The notes below the pieces were generated by a model that was not told the DNA's origin, did not search any database, and worked only from the letters and a program-made list of their open reading frames with translations. Of a stretch of 26,166 nucleotides of DNA, positions 1 through 7,431 are shown one piece after another. Numbering within the stretch: the first letter of the stretch is position 1; each line of letters opens with the position of its first letter. Source of the DNA: Planctomycetota bacterium (GTDB taxonomy: Bacteria > Planctomycetota > Phycisphaerae > UBA1845); assembly GCA_022561255.1 (NCBI GenBank), contig JADFRO010000003.1, forward strand, positions 1 to 26,166. The letters are read 5' to 3'. Both the position numbers and the translations under genes were made by a program.

Positions 1-297
1 AAGCGCACACGCGCGGAACTCCGCCGGGGGCACGCGCGATAAGTGTTTCGGGTTTCCAGCTGTGGCCGGGGACGGGCGGAGCCGATGCCGCGACAACCGA
101 ATTGAAGAAATAACGCTCCGACCGAGCGGCCGCGCTAGAACTGCCTCGCAGCCTGGAGTCCATGATAACCGAAGGCGGGTAATCGGGTCAAGGTTTCCCT
201 ATGGCGGCCTCAAGACTGCACTACGATGCCTAAATGCGGTATTTCCCTGGCATAGCAGGGCTCCGCGCGAAGCATGACCATGCTTGGTGCGGAGGCT
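1..297. other. Left-edge non-coding stretch
   Basis: This stretch lies downstream of the minus-strand aminopeptidase stop and runs to the window edge. A 71-codon open frame at 62-277 is arginine-rich, has no clear Shine-Dalgarno and resembles nothing I recognise. I see no RNA gene, terminator with a T-tract, or repeat that I can support. Confidence 0.4.
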
Positions 298-2934
298 CTA
301 CTGTTTCGAACCGGAAGAACCGGTCGTCGACGTAGCGCCCGCGTTGTCTTCCGAATCGCCTTCCTTGGAATTCTTCGTCAGCATCGCCTCGATTTTTTCG
401 ATCCGGTCGGAAAGCTCGTCGTTTCTTTCCTGGGCGTCTTCGAGGTCCGATCGCAGGTCGGCCAGTTGGATCTGCGCCGGTTCACCGGACTCGATCGCCT
501 TGATCGTCTTTTCGATCCGCGGCTTACTCCTCTCATCGGAGTTGTTAGCCATCAGCGAGCGAAGCGCGGGCAGAGCGGCCTTGGCCTTCGACGGATCCTG
601 CATGTTGCCGAGTGCGAAAACGGCGGCCCGACGTACGCGTGAACCCGTGTCGGCGAGGCATTCCATGAGCGTATCGACGATCAGACGCGTTGTCGTGTCG
701 TCGACGTAGGTTTCCTTGGTCAGGGTGGCGAGCGCACGAATCGCGGATGGTCGGGCGAGTCGAGCTTTTCCCGGCTTTGTCCATTTCGCCAGAATCGTAG
801 CCGCTTTCGTATCGCCCGTGGCGCCCAAGCCGCGAAGCGCGGCACTTCGAATTACCTCGTTGCGGGAATCACGAGAAAGGGTAGAGGTCAATACATCGAC
901 GGCGTCGTCAGCGCCTAGTTTGGCGTAGGTGCTGATCGCGGCGCCCTCCACGTAGTAGCTCGGATCGCCCTTGTGTACGATCGTCCGAATGGCCTCGATC
1001 ACGGCCTCATCGCGATGGAATGAGTCGAGCTCCTGTACGCACGCCCGCCTGGCCTTGTGATTCTCGAACTTCAATCCGGCGATGAGCGCGTCGCGGGCGA
1101 CGTCGCCGCCCGTCTCGCCCAGGGCCCGAGCGATCTCGCGCTGAACACCCCAGAAGGTCTCCGCTGCCAGCGCTTCGGCCAGGAACTTTCGATCGGCTTG
1201 AGACTTCGATTCACCGAAGTGCTTGGCTGCGCGAATGCGCGCGATCGGATTGGGATCATCGGTAAGCTGCGCTCGCCAGAAGTCCCGCCCCTTCTCTTCC
1301 TTGAGCTCCATGAGAATGGACTGCTGTGGGTCGATGCGGACCAGGTGCGGTTTTTGGGGAAGGGGGTAATAAAATCCAACGTCCTTCTCTGTTATCTCTC
1401 GAACGACTCGAACGGGCGCGGCTTCGTCGTCGAAGGCGAACTCTATGGTAATGGGGAAGTGGAATGCATCGGACTCCTGAGTTTGCTTTAGGGAAATCTG
1501 GGCGACGTTGTCGTCGGCGTTCCAATCGAACGACGCCGTTACCTCTGGATGGCCCGGCCGCTCGGTCCAGTCGTAGAAGAACCGCTCGAACGTACGCCCG
1601 GTGATCGCCTCAACCGCCTTGCGCAGATCGACCGTCTCGACCGTCTTCATCCTGTTGTCCATGCCATACCTGTTGATCACGCGCCAGAACGACTCATCTC
1701 CCAAACGCTTGCGCATCATGTGCAAGACCCAAGCGCCCTTGGGATAAGCACGTGAATCGAACATGCTTCCCGGTGACGAATACGCACGGTCGACGATGGG
1801 GCGATCCTTACCGCCCCGCTTCGCCGAGCTCGCTTTGCGATACATGTCGTAACGAAACTCATCGTCGCCGCGGTCCTCTTCCGTCCAAAGGGCTTGGAAG
1901 TAGCTCGCGAAGCCCTCGTTAAGCCACAGATGCGACCAGTCGCGACAGGTTAGCAGGTCACCCCACCACTGATGGGCCAATTCGTGCGCGATCAAACCAT
2001 CTGAGTTGGAATCCAGGAACGACCGCTCATCGTGTAGCGCTCGATTCCCCAGCGTCGTGACCGACGTGTTCTCCATGCCTCCGCCGAACCCTTCGCAGCA
2101 GACTTGTCCATATCGATCCCAAGGGTATTCGATCCCGATGCGATCACTGAAGAAATCGAGCATACGCTTCGTGTTCGCAAACGACCGCGAGATCTGCTCT
2201 TCGTATTTAGGATGAACCCAGTAGCTCAGCGGTTTGCCTCGCCACGTGTCACGCTGGATCACAAAGTCACCGACGATCATGCTGACCAGATACGCAACGT
2301 GCGCTTGGTCTTGAAGCCAGTGGTAGGTCACGGTGCCGGCGGCTTCATCCTCCGTCCGGGAAACCAAGCGCCCGTTCGCACTGACTTTGAAGTCGCGCTT
2401 GGTGGTGACGATCAACTCCGTGGTCTGGCGCTCGTTGGGATGGTCAAAACAAGGGAACCAGTAAGAGTTCGTAACGCTCTCCCCCTGCGACCAGACGACG
2501 TACGGCACGTCCGGCTCATCCTTGGAGGGTGCGAAAAAGTGTAGCCCGCTTTGCGGATCGTCTACGGTGTACTTGACGTTGAGCGTCGCCCGCTCACCCG
2601 GTTTAAGCGGTACGCCCAGCGGGATCGTAATGTGTTCGCCGTCGTTGTCGAAATCGATGTTGGACGTGCCGTGGTCCGCGCGCGTGACCGTTACACTGCT
2701 CACGCCCAAGTCCATCGCGTCGAGCGTGATGCTCGAGACCTCGCGCATGGCTTCGACCTCGATCGTAGCCAGTCCGTCGACGAACTTCCTCTCCAGATCG
2801 ACGTTCAGCTCGAGCTTGATGTGAAGGGAATCGACGGCCCGGTCTTTGGCGAACCGCGTCATCGGCTCTGCGAGGGTGCGAGGCACATACGTGGAGAAAA
2901 TCAGCACGGCGGAGACGGTGAGGATTCGCTTCAT
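298..2934 (-). CDS. Secreted M1-family zinc aminopeptidase with C-terminal HEAT repeats and coiled coil
   Basis: Predicted metallo-aminopeptidase of the M1 (aminopeptidase N) family, which removes N-terminal residues from peptides. A signal peptide (basic start, hydrophobic run, cut near ALA-EP around residue 23) suggests export. Seen in the protein (numbered from a GTG two codons upstream): the exopeptidase motif GGMEN at about 287-291 (family consensus GAMEN), zinc motif HELAH at 319-323, and the third zinc ligand Glu in NEGFA at 342, giving HEXXH-X18-E exactly. After the catalytic part, residues of about 560-800 form a helical HEAT-like array (repeats such as 'ALRGLGATGDTKAATILAKW' and 'AAVFALGNMQDPSKAKAALP'), followed by a charged coiled coil (about 825-855) and a Ser/Thr/Gly tail. 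The ATG at 2934 is chosen because GAGG lies 5 nt upstream; the GTG at 2940 is the alternative. The gene is divergent from the flagellar operon and appears to stand alone. The substrate is unknown. Confidence 0.93.
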   Translation of the reverse strand: MKRILTVSAVLIFSTYVPRTLAEPMTRFAKDRAVDSLHIKLELNVDLERKFVDGLATIEVEAMREVSSITLDAMDLGVSSVTVTRADHGTSNIDFDNDGEHITIPLGVPLKPGERATLNVKYTVDDPQSGLHFFAPSKDEPDVPYVVWSQGESVTNSYWFPCFDHPNERQTTELIVTTKRDFKVSANGRLVSRTEDEAAGTVTYHWLQDQAHVAYLVSMIVGDFVIQRDTWRGKPLSYWVHPKYEEQISRSFANTKRMLDFFSDRIGIEYPWDRYGQVCCEGFGGGMENTSVTTLGNRALHDERSFLDSNSDGLIAHELAHQWWGDLLTCRDWSHLWLNEGFASYFQALWTEEDRGDDEFRYDMYRKASSAKRGGKDRPIVDRAYSSPGSMFDSRAYPKGAWVLHMMRKRLGDESFWRVINRYGMDNRMKTVETVDLRKAVEAITGRTFERFFYDWTERPGHPEVTASFDWNADDNVAQISLKQTQESDAFHFPITIEFAFDDEAAPVRVVREITEKDVGFYYPLPQKPHLVRIDPQQSILMELKEEKGRDFWRAQLTDDPNPIARIRAAKHFGESKSQADRKFLAEALAAETFWGVQREIARALGETGGDVARDALIAGLKFENHKARRACVQELDSFHRDEAVIEAIRTIVHKGDPSYYVEGAAISTYAKLGADDAVDVLTSTLSRDSRNEVIRSAALRGLGATGDTKAATILAKWTKPGKARLARPSAIRALATLTKETYVDDTTTRLIVDTLMECLADTGSRVRRAAVFALGNMQDPSKAKAALPALRSLMANNSDERSKPRIEKTIKAIESGEPAQIQLADLRSDLEDAQERNDELSDRIEKIEAMLTKNSKEGDSEDNAGATSTTGSSGSKQ

Positions 2935-2974
2935 GGCCACCTCTCAGATTGGGGGGGATTGGGGCGGACGACCG

Positions 2975-3007
2975 CGCAGCCCGTACGCAGCCCGTACGCA
3001 GCCCGTC
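2975..3007. repeat. Three tandem copies of an 11-bp unit
   Basis: CGCAGCCCGTA is repeated three times head to tail (2975-2985, 2986-2996, 2997-3007; the last copy ends in C). It sits about 40 bp upstream of the aminopeptidase ATG, in its presumed leader or promoter. It could be an operator array or simply slippage. No bound factor is known. Confidence 0.75.
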
Positions 3008-3090
3008 AAATAAACCGCCCCCTGCAAGGCTAAAGGTATCGCGTCACGGTGGAAAATGCAACGAAATCGCGCGGTCGCTGGGGGTGTGGG

Positions 3091-3235
3091 CCCGTGACAG
3101 AATCGGCGGGGCGTTGCCGATTTTCGCCTTGCGGGAGGGCGAGGCTCCGGCCGCGCCGCCACCGTCGCGATGTGTGGGCATTGCGGCTCGCCAGGAGGCT
3201 CGTCCTCCCAAAAGCTCTGCCGAACGTGTTATGGA
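3091..3235. repeat. Interspersed hairpin repeat element, copy A
   Basis: A 145-bp element whose other copy is at 17502-17645. The ends are imperfect inverted repeats: CCCGTGACAGAATCGGC at 3091-3107 against the complement of GCCGAACGTGTTATGGA at 3219-3235. Inside, GGGAGGGCGAGGCTCC (3133-3148) pairs imperfectly with the complement of the segment at 3184-3209, so the whole unit can fold as a long hairpin. It has no coding capacity and looks like a MITE- or REP-type element. Mobility is an inference. Confidence 0.7.
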
Positions 3236-3543
3236 CGCGGGGTCGTAAGAGCGCGTCATCTCAAATGCCGCCAGCGGGCTTCGCGAGCGGTGGTGAGCGA
3301 CGTCGCATTCCGGGAACTGCACAAACTTGTAAGCGTGCGCGATGCGGTATCACCCTCGCCGACATCCGGAATCCGGCGACAGTTGCCGTCCTTCCGGCAG
3401 CTTCTGCGCAATCCGGCGTTCTCGGATCGCCCCCTGTTGATCAGAGCGTAGCTCTCGTGAAAGATTGTAAGCTATTGTCAATAAAACGTTTACGCGCCTT
3501 TGATCGGACGGTTTGAGCGTCGTGAGGTCACCGTGTGCGGGTC

Positions 3544-3559
3544 TGGCACGCGTGTTGTT
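3544..3559 (+). promoter_or_regulatory. Candidate sigma-54 (-24/-12) promoter
   Basis: TGGCACG, a 4-nt spacer (CGTG), then TTGTT. This matches the sigma-54 consensus TGGCACG-N4-TTGCW at every listed position except C to T in the -12 dinucleotide, with the required 10 nt between GG and that dinucleotide. A start near 3570 would leave a leader of roughly 47 nt before the ATG at 3617. Sigma-54 control of rod, ring and hook genes is common in flagellated bacteria. No upstream activator site was identified. Confidence 0.6.
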
Positions 3560-3616
3560 AAGCCAAAACTCTCCGAAGCGCCGAGTCCCGGCGCGCTTAG
3601 GTGGTGGAGTGCCTTT

Positions 3617-3847
3617 ATGGTGGACTTGGTAGTGGAACCACAAACGCAGCGGTCAGTCACGTCCGATCGTGCGACGTCAAGTGCCTCTATGTTGGCACTG
3701 GATTGGTCCGCGCTTGGACGAACCGTTCAGAGCATCACCCTGCAGGCGATTGCCAAGTTCGGTATTACCCCCACGGAAAGTGACGCGTGTGCGGACGACG
3801 AGAAGAAGAGCGTCGCGCATCGGTTTGCGGAACGGAGTCGGACGTGA
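3617..3847 (+). CDS. Unrecognised 76-aa protein, translationally coupled to flgF
   Basis: I do not recognise this protein. Support for a real gene: a strong Shine-Dalgarno GGTGGAG (3603-3609) sits 7 nt before the ATG; the stop TGA overlaps the flgF GTG start as GTGA; and the ORF begins just after a sigma-54-type promoter. The product is soluble-looking, without signal peptide or membrane segment. Its middle (about residues 25-50, 'MLALDWSALGRTVQSITLQA') could form an amphipathic helix, and the C-terminus is charged. It may be a small flagellar accessory protein, or a leader ORF whose translation feeds ribosomes into flgF. A longer open frame reaches back to 3500, but that start would lie upstream of the predicted transcript. 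Confidence 0.45.
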   Translation: MVDLVVEPQTQRSVTSDRATSSASMLALDWSALGRTVQSITLQAIAKFGITPTESDACADDEKKSVAHRFAERSRT

Positions 3848-4611
3848 GCAGTTACGGGCTATGGTTGTCGACGGCCGGCATGAAGGTCAATGAGCATCGT
3901 CAGACGCTGCTCGCTAACAATATGGCCAACGCCTCGACCACGGGTTTTAAGCACGACCTCGCCGTCGTAACGGAGCGCCGCGTCCAGAGCAAGGAGTCGC
4001 CGGACGGGTTCTCGTTCGCCCATCCGGTTCTTGACGGAATGGCCGGTGGCGTCAACGTTCACCCGACCTTTTACAGCTCTGAGCAAGGATCGATCGAAAC
4101 GACCGGGCGACCGCTTGACGTGGCCATCCGAGGCGAAGGTTTCTTTCAGGTTAGTGACGGCGTTGATCGGCGATACACGCGCAATGGTGAGTTCGCCATG
4201 AACACAAAGGGCGAGCTCATACTGGCGGACGCATCGGGAAACTGGAACGTGCTCGACGACGCTGGTGCACCGATTGTCTTTGATCCTACTGGAGAGCGAC
4301 CGGTCGTCTCCCAGGACGGCACCGTTCGACAGGGTAAAGAAGTCGTCGCACGCATCGGGCTGGTCGTCGGCGAGGATCCGCGAGCGCTCCGCAAAGTGGG
4401 ACAGAACCTATTCGAGTTGATCCGGGGCGAAATGTCACCGGCCGGCGGCACGTTGATCGGCGGCGCGCGCGAGGCATCGACGTTTGATCCGGTTCAGGGC
4501 TTGGCCAGCATGATTGAGGTGTCGCGGGCGTATCAGTTGAACGCCTCGATGATCCAGCTTCAGGATCAGCTAAACGGTTTGGCCGCGTCGACTATTGGGC
4601 GATTGGCATAG
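3844..4611 (+). CDS. flgF: Flagellar basal-body rod protein FlgF
   Basis: Rod component of the flagellar basal body, assembled by the flagellar export apparatus. The 255-residue protein has the N-terminal rod/hook signature (LLANNMANASTTGFK, about residues 20-34), a central FlgE/F/G-type region with TGRPLDVAIRGEGFFQV at about 83-99, and the C-terminal helix expected to pack with it (LASMIEVSRAYQLNASMIQL). The GTG at 3844 is chosen because GGAG (3834-3837) lies 6 nt upstream and residue 2 onward matches the family start; an in-frame start at 3787 would add a non-family extension. It is the first recognised gene of the operon, 13 nt before flgG. FlgF rather than FlgG is inferred from its shorter length and its position before a clear flgG. 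Confidence 0.9.
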   Translation: MSSYGLWLSTAGMKVNEHRQTLLANNMANASTTGFKHDLAVVTERRVQSKESPDGFSFAHPVLDGMAGGVNVHPTFYSSEQGSIETTGRPLDVAIRGEGFFQVSDGVDRRYTRNGEFAMNTKGELILADASGNWNVLDDAGAPIVFDPTGERPVVSQDGTVRQGKEVVARIGLVVGEDPRALRKVGQNLFELIRGEMSPAGGTLIGGAREASTFDPVQGLASMIEVSRAYQLNASMIQLQDQLNGLAASTIGRLA

Positions 4612-4624
4612 GAGTTTGATCTAG

Positions 4625-5434
4625 ATGGCGATTACCGCTTTACATGCTGCCGCGTCAGGAATGCGGGCACTCGATGAGAAGCTCAACGTGGTTGCGAACA
4701 ACCTGGCCAACATCAACACGCACGGGTTCAAGCGATCGCGCGTCAACTTCGAGGATCTGCTGTACCAGGTCAGGCGAGAGCCCGGCGTACTTAACGCCGA
4801 CGACGAACCCATTCCTCACGGAATCCTCGTTGGAACCGGCGTAAAGGTCTCGGGTACGCAGCTCAACTTCGAGGCGGGAACGGTGGATCCAACAGGTCGG
4901 CCTCTCGATTGGCAAATCGAGGGTGAGGGATTCTTTCAGGTGACCACAATCGAGGACGGCACGCAGATTCGGGCCTATACACGAGCCGGAAACTTCGCAC
5001 AAAACGCCGTCGGTAACATCGTCCTCGGTAACAGCGGTGGGGCGGTGCTTGAACCGCCGATTGCGCTGCCTACGGATTCCGTAGAAATCACTGTCGGACG
5101 AAACGGCGAGGTCCGAGTCCGGCAGCAGGGATCGAGTACGCTCACCGCCGTTGGACAGATCGAGCTCGCTCGTTTTGTCAATCCGGAAGGACTCAAACAG
5201 GTCGGTCGAAACCTTTACATCGAGACGGACGCCTCCGGCGCTCCGGTGAGCGGCACTCCGCAGACGGACGGGCTTGGCGCCATCGCTCAGGGGCACTTGG
5301 AAATCAGTAACGTCGATCCTGTACGAGAGTTGATCGATTTGATCACGACGCAGCGGGCGTTCGAGTTGAATAGCCAGTCGATCAAGAGCGCGGATGAAAC
5401 GCTCCAGATCGTCTCGAACCTCAGAAGGTTCTAA
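4625..5434 (+). CDS. flgG: Flagellar distal rod protein FlgG
   Basis: Distal rod protein that links the rod to the hook and passes through the P and L rings. Its 269 residues are close to the usual length of about 260. It shows the N-terminal motif VANNLANINTHGFKRSRVNFEDLL (quoted in two parts: VANNLANINTHGFK, then RSRVNFEDLL), the FlgG-typical LVGTGVKVSGTQLNFEAGT, then TGRPLDWQIEGEGFFQV, and the C-terminal LITTQRAFELNSQSIKSADE. The Shine-Dalgarno GGAG starts within the flgF stop codon (4611-4614) and lies 10 nt from the ATG, so the two genes are coupled. It is followed after 74 nt by flgA. Confidence 0.96.
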   Translation: MAITALHAAASGMRALDEKLNVVANNLANINTHGFKRSRVNFEDLLYQVRREPGVLNADDEPIPHGILVGTGVKVSGTQLNFEAGTVDPTGRPLDWQIEGEGFFQVTTIEDGTQIRAYTRAGNFAQNAVGNIVLGNSGGAVLEPPIALPTDSVEITVGRNGEVRVRQQGSSTLTAVGQIELARFVNPEGLKQVGRNLYIETDASGAPVSGTPQTDGLGAIAQGHLEISNVDPVRELIDLITTQRAFELNSQSIKSADETLQIVSNLRRF

Positions 5435-5508
5435 CGGGCCTCATGACGTAACGCGAAGCCCATGATGGTCATGATTTCAGCGGCAGACGTGCAGCGCAGG
5501 ATGCAACG

Positions 5509-6714
5509 ATGAATCGCAAGGATTGCAACAACCAAGCCAACCGAGACACACGGGCTACCGGAAACGCCACTCTGCGACGGGTTCGCGCGGGTTTCCTCAA
5601 CACGCTCGCGTGGCTGATCGCCGTCGTGGTGGCGTTTTGCGGAGGTGAGGTGCAAGCCGGTTCCGTGCGCTTGTGGCCCTCGGCCATAGTCGTCGAAGAC
5701 GTGGTTCGCATGGGAGACGTATGCGAGCTTCGCGGGTTCTCGGAAGCCTCGGAACGGAAACTCGTCCAAATCGTCGTCGCCGACGCCCCCCCGGCCGGTG
5801 GATCACGCAGCATCAGCGTTGACGATATTCGCGCATTCCTCTCCGGCAGCGGCGCGAACATGGCGACCATTACCCTTCGCGGTGCAACGAACTGCGAGAT
5901 CGCTCGACCTTCCAGGATCGTTGAGGAAACTTTATCCGCGACAAAACCCGCGCTGCACAGTCCGGCGGCGGACTCGGTACTGCCGACCGACTCCCACGTC
6001 GAGGCGCCGGGTGGATCTTTGGGCGAGGCCACATCCAAACACTCCCTGAAACACGCTGTGATGGAGCATTTCAACAGCGAACTCGCGCGGTACGGCGGTC
6101 GTGCCGACCTGACGTTCGATCGCACCTCCGAGCAGGTGCTGAACCTGTCGGGGCCGATGTACGACTTTCGAGTGCGTCGTCGCGGGGGCAAGCCGATCGG
6201 CCTAACGCCGTTGGAGATCGACGTCGTTGTGCAGGGGCGAACCGTCCAAACCGTTCCGCTGGTTGTGAACGTGACGATGACGCGTCGCGTCGCCGTCGTC
6301 CGTCGCACCATCAACTTGGGAGCGACCATCCGCGCGGGCGACATCGAAATGATGACCCTCACGTTCCACCGCCTCGAATCTCTGGGCGTGGATGATAGCG
6401 TGCTTGTCATCGGACAACGAGCCAAGCGCGTCATTCCATCCGGCGGCATGATCGAGACGAGCATGCTCGAACAGGTTCCGCTCGTGCTTCGCGGACAACT
6501 CGTCACGCTGATTTCCGTGTCTGGCGCGATCCGCGTCGTCACCACCGCCAAGGCGGCACAAGAGGGACTACTCGGCGCAGTGATCAAGGTTCGCGCTGTG
6601 GACAACAAGCGTGTGGAATTCGACGCGACCGTCACCGGTCCTGCGGAAGTGCGCCTGGGGGCGGCGACGATGAGCGTTGGAGCCATCCAATTGGCTCACG
6701 GGGGCGGATCATGA
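5509..6714 (+). CDS. flgA: Flagellar P-ring assembly chaperone FlgA
   Basis: Periplasmic chaperone that helps FlgI assemble into the P ring. A long basic N-region followed by the hydrophobic run 'TLAWLIAVVVAFCGG' and EVQA-G (about residues 32-51) is a signal peptide. Residues of about 52-110 carry a first FlgA-like segment (IVVEDVVRMGDVCEL). The C-terminal 140 residues are the SAF/FlgA domain: INLGATIRAGDIEMM, then VIGQRAKRVIPSGGMIETSMLE, read as VIGQRAKRVIP plus SGGMIETSMLE, and the end 'VEFDATVTGPAEVRLG'. At 401 aa it is much longer than the enteric protein (about 220 aa), with an extended N-terminal half. AGGA lies 7 nt before the ATG. Its stop overlaps the flgH start (ATGA). Confidence 0.9.
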   Translation: MNRKDCNNQANRDTRATGNATLRRVRAGFLNTLAWLIAVVVAFCGGEVQAGSVRLWPSAIVVEDVVRMGDVCELRGFSEASERKLVQIVVADAPPAGGSRSISVDDIRAFLSGSGANMATITLRGATNCEIARPSRIVEETLSATKPALHSPAADSVLPTDSHVEAPGGSLGEATSKHSLKHAVMEHFNSELARYGGRADLTFDRTSEQVLNLSGPMYDFRVRRRGGKPIGLTPLEIDVVVQGRTVQTVPLVVNVTMTRRVAVVRRTINLGATIRAGDIEMMTLTFHRLESLGVDDSVLVIGQRAKRVIPSGGMIETSMLEQVPLVLRGQLVTLISVSGAIRVVTTAKAAQEGLLGAVIKVRAVDNKRVEFDATVTGPAEVRLGAATMSVGAIQLAHGGGS

Positions 6715-7427
6715 CGGCTCGAACGATTCTAGCTACCAGCCTCGTGCTGGCTTCGTTGTACGCCGACGTCGCACTTGCGCAGACCTCGTCAATAGGTGCG
6801 CGAAAGCGGGCAGCCGATGTGGGAAAACCTCTTCCCAAGCGGCCGCGCGAGGCGCCCAGGCGCCCGCGCAATCCCGTCTACGAACGCTACGGTTGGATCA
6901 CGACCAAGCCCACACCGCCCAAGACGTTCAGACCCGGTGATCTCATCACGATCATCGTTCGCGAGCAGCGGCGCTTTGAAGCGGACGCGGAACTGGAGAC
7001 GAAGAAGAGGTTCAGGGTCAACAGTGACCTGAGCGCGTTTCTGCGGCCGATTGACCGCGGCATAGGTGCAGCCACGTTTCGCCGGGGGGCGCCCAACATC
7101 GAGTACTCGCTGGACCAGAGGCTCAAGAATGAGGGCGACGTGTCTCGTGAGGATCGACTTACCACGCGCCTGACGGCCGAGATTATCGACGTCAAACCCA
7201 ACGGTGTACTCGTGCTCGAAGGCCGGGCTGAAGTGATGCACGACGACGAGACCAGCAAAGTTACGATCACCGGCACTTGTCGCAAGGAAGATGTCACGGC
7301 TGACAACACAGTGCTGAGTACGCAGATTGCGAACAAGGTGGTGATCGTCGAAAACCACGGCGCACTCCGCGCCGCCTCGTCGCGAGGCTGGCTTATCAGG
7401 CTCCTCGATGTGTTGCGACCGATTTAA
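6711..7427 (+). CDS. flgH: Flagellar L-ring protein FlgH
   Basis: Outer-membrane ring of the basal body. The 238-residue protein has the family segments FRPGDLITIIVREQ (about residues 75-88), RLTTRLTAEIIDVKPNGVLVLEG (in two parts: RLTTRLTAEIID and VKPNGVLVLEG), and a C-terminal VTADNTVLSTQIAN matching the FlgH 'i..dNtv.S..IAd' pattern. The N-terminal signal (residues 1-23, ending VALA-QTSS) lacks the lipobox cysteine seen in enteric FlgH, so this L-ring protein would be released by ordinary signal peptidase rather than lipidated. It overlaps flgA by 4 bp, and flgI follows 4 nt after its stop. Confidence 0.94.
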   Translation: MTARTILATSLVLASLYADVALAQTSSIGARKRAADVGKPLPKRPREAPRRPRNPVYERYGWITTKPTPPKTFRPGDLITIIVREQRRFEADAELETKKRFRVNSDLSAFLRPIDRGIGAATFRRGAPNIEYSLDQRLKNEGDVSREDRLTTRLTAEIIDVKPNGVLVLEGRAEVMHDDETSKVTITGTCRKEDVTADNTVLSTQIANKVVIVENHGALRAASSRGWLIRLLDVLRPI

Positions 7428-7431
7428 GACG

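Larger units (their letters stand above)
2935..3616. other. Gene-poor spacer between aminopeptidase and flagellar operon
   Basis: About 680 bp between the divergent aminopeptidase and the first flagellar-side ORF. It holds the 11-bp tandem repeat, a 145-bp hairpin element (3091-3235), a relatively AT-rich patch at about 3460-3492, and a sigma-54-type promoter (3544-3559). Several open frames cross it, but they overlap each other on both strands, are arginine-rich and look like shadows of GC-rich non-coding DNA. Confidence 0.55.

Noticed and set aside
3693..3706. Second TGGCAC...TTGG resembling a sigma-54 promoter upstream of flgF
   Set aside because: The distance between the GG and the -12 dinucleotide is one base short of the required 10, and it lies inside the small ORF.
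5469..6686. Long minus-strand open frame (405 codons) opposite flgA
   Set aside because: Antisense shadow of a high-GC gene; Ser/Arg/Thr-rich composition and full overlap with a clear flgA.
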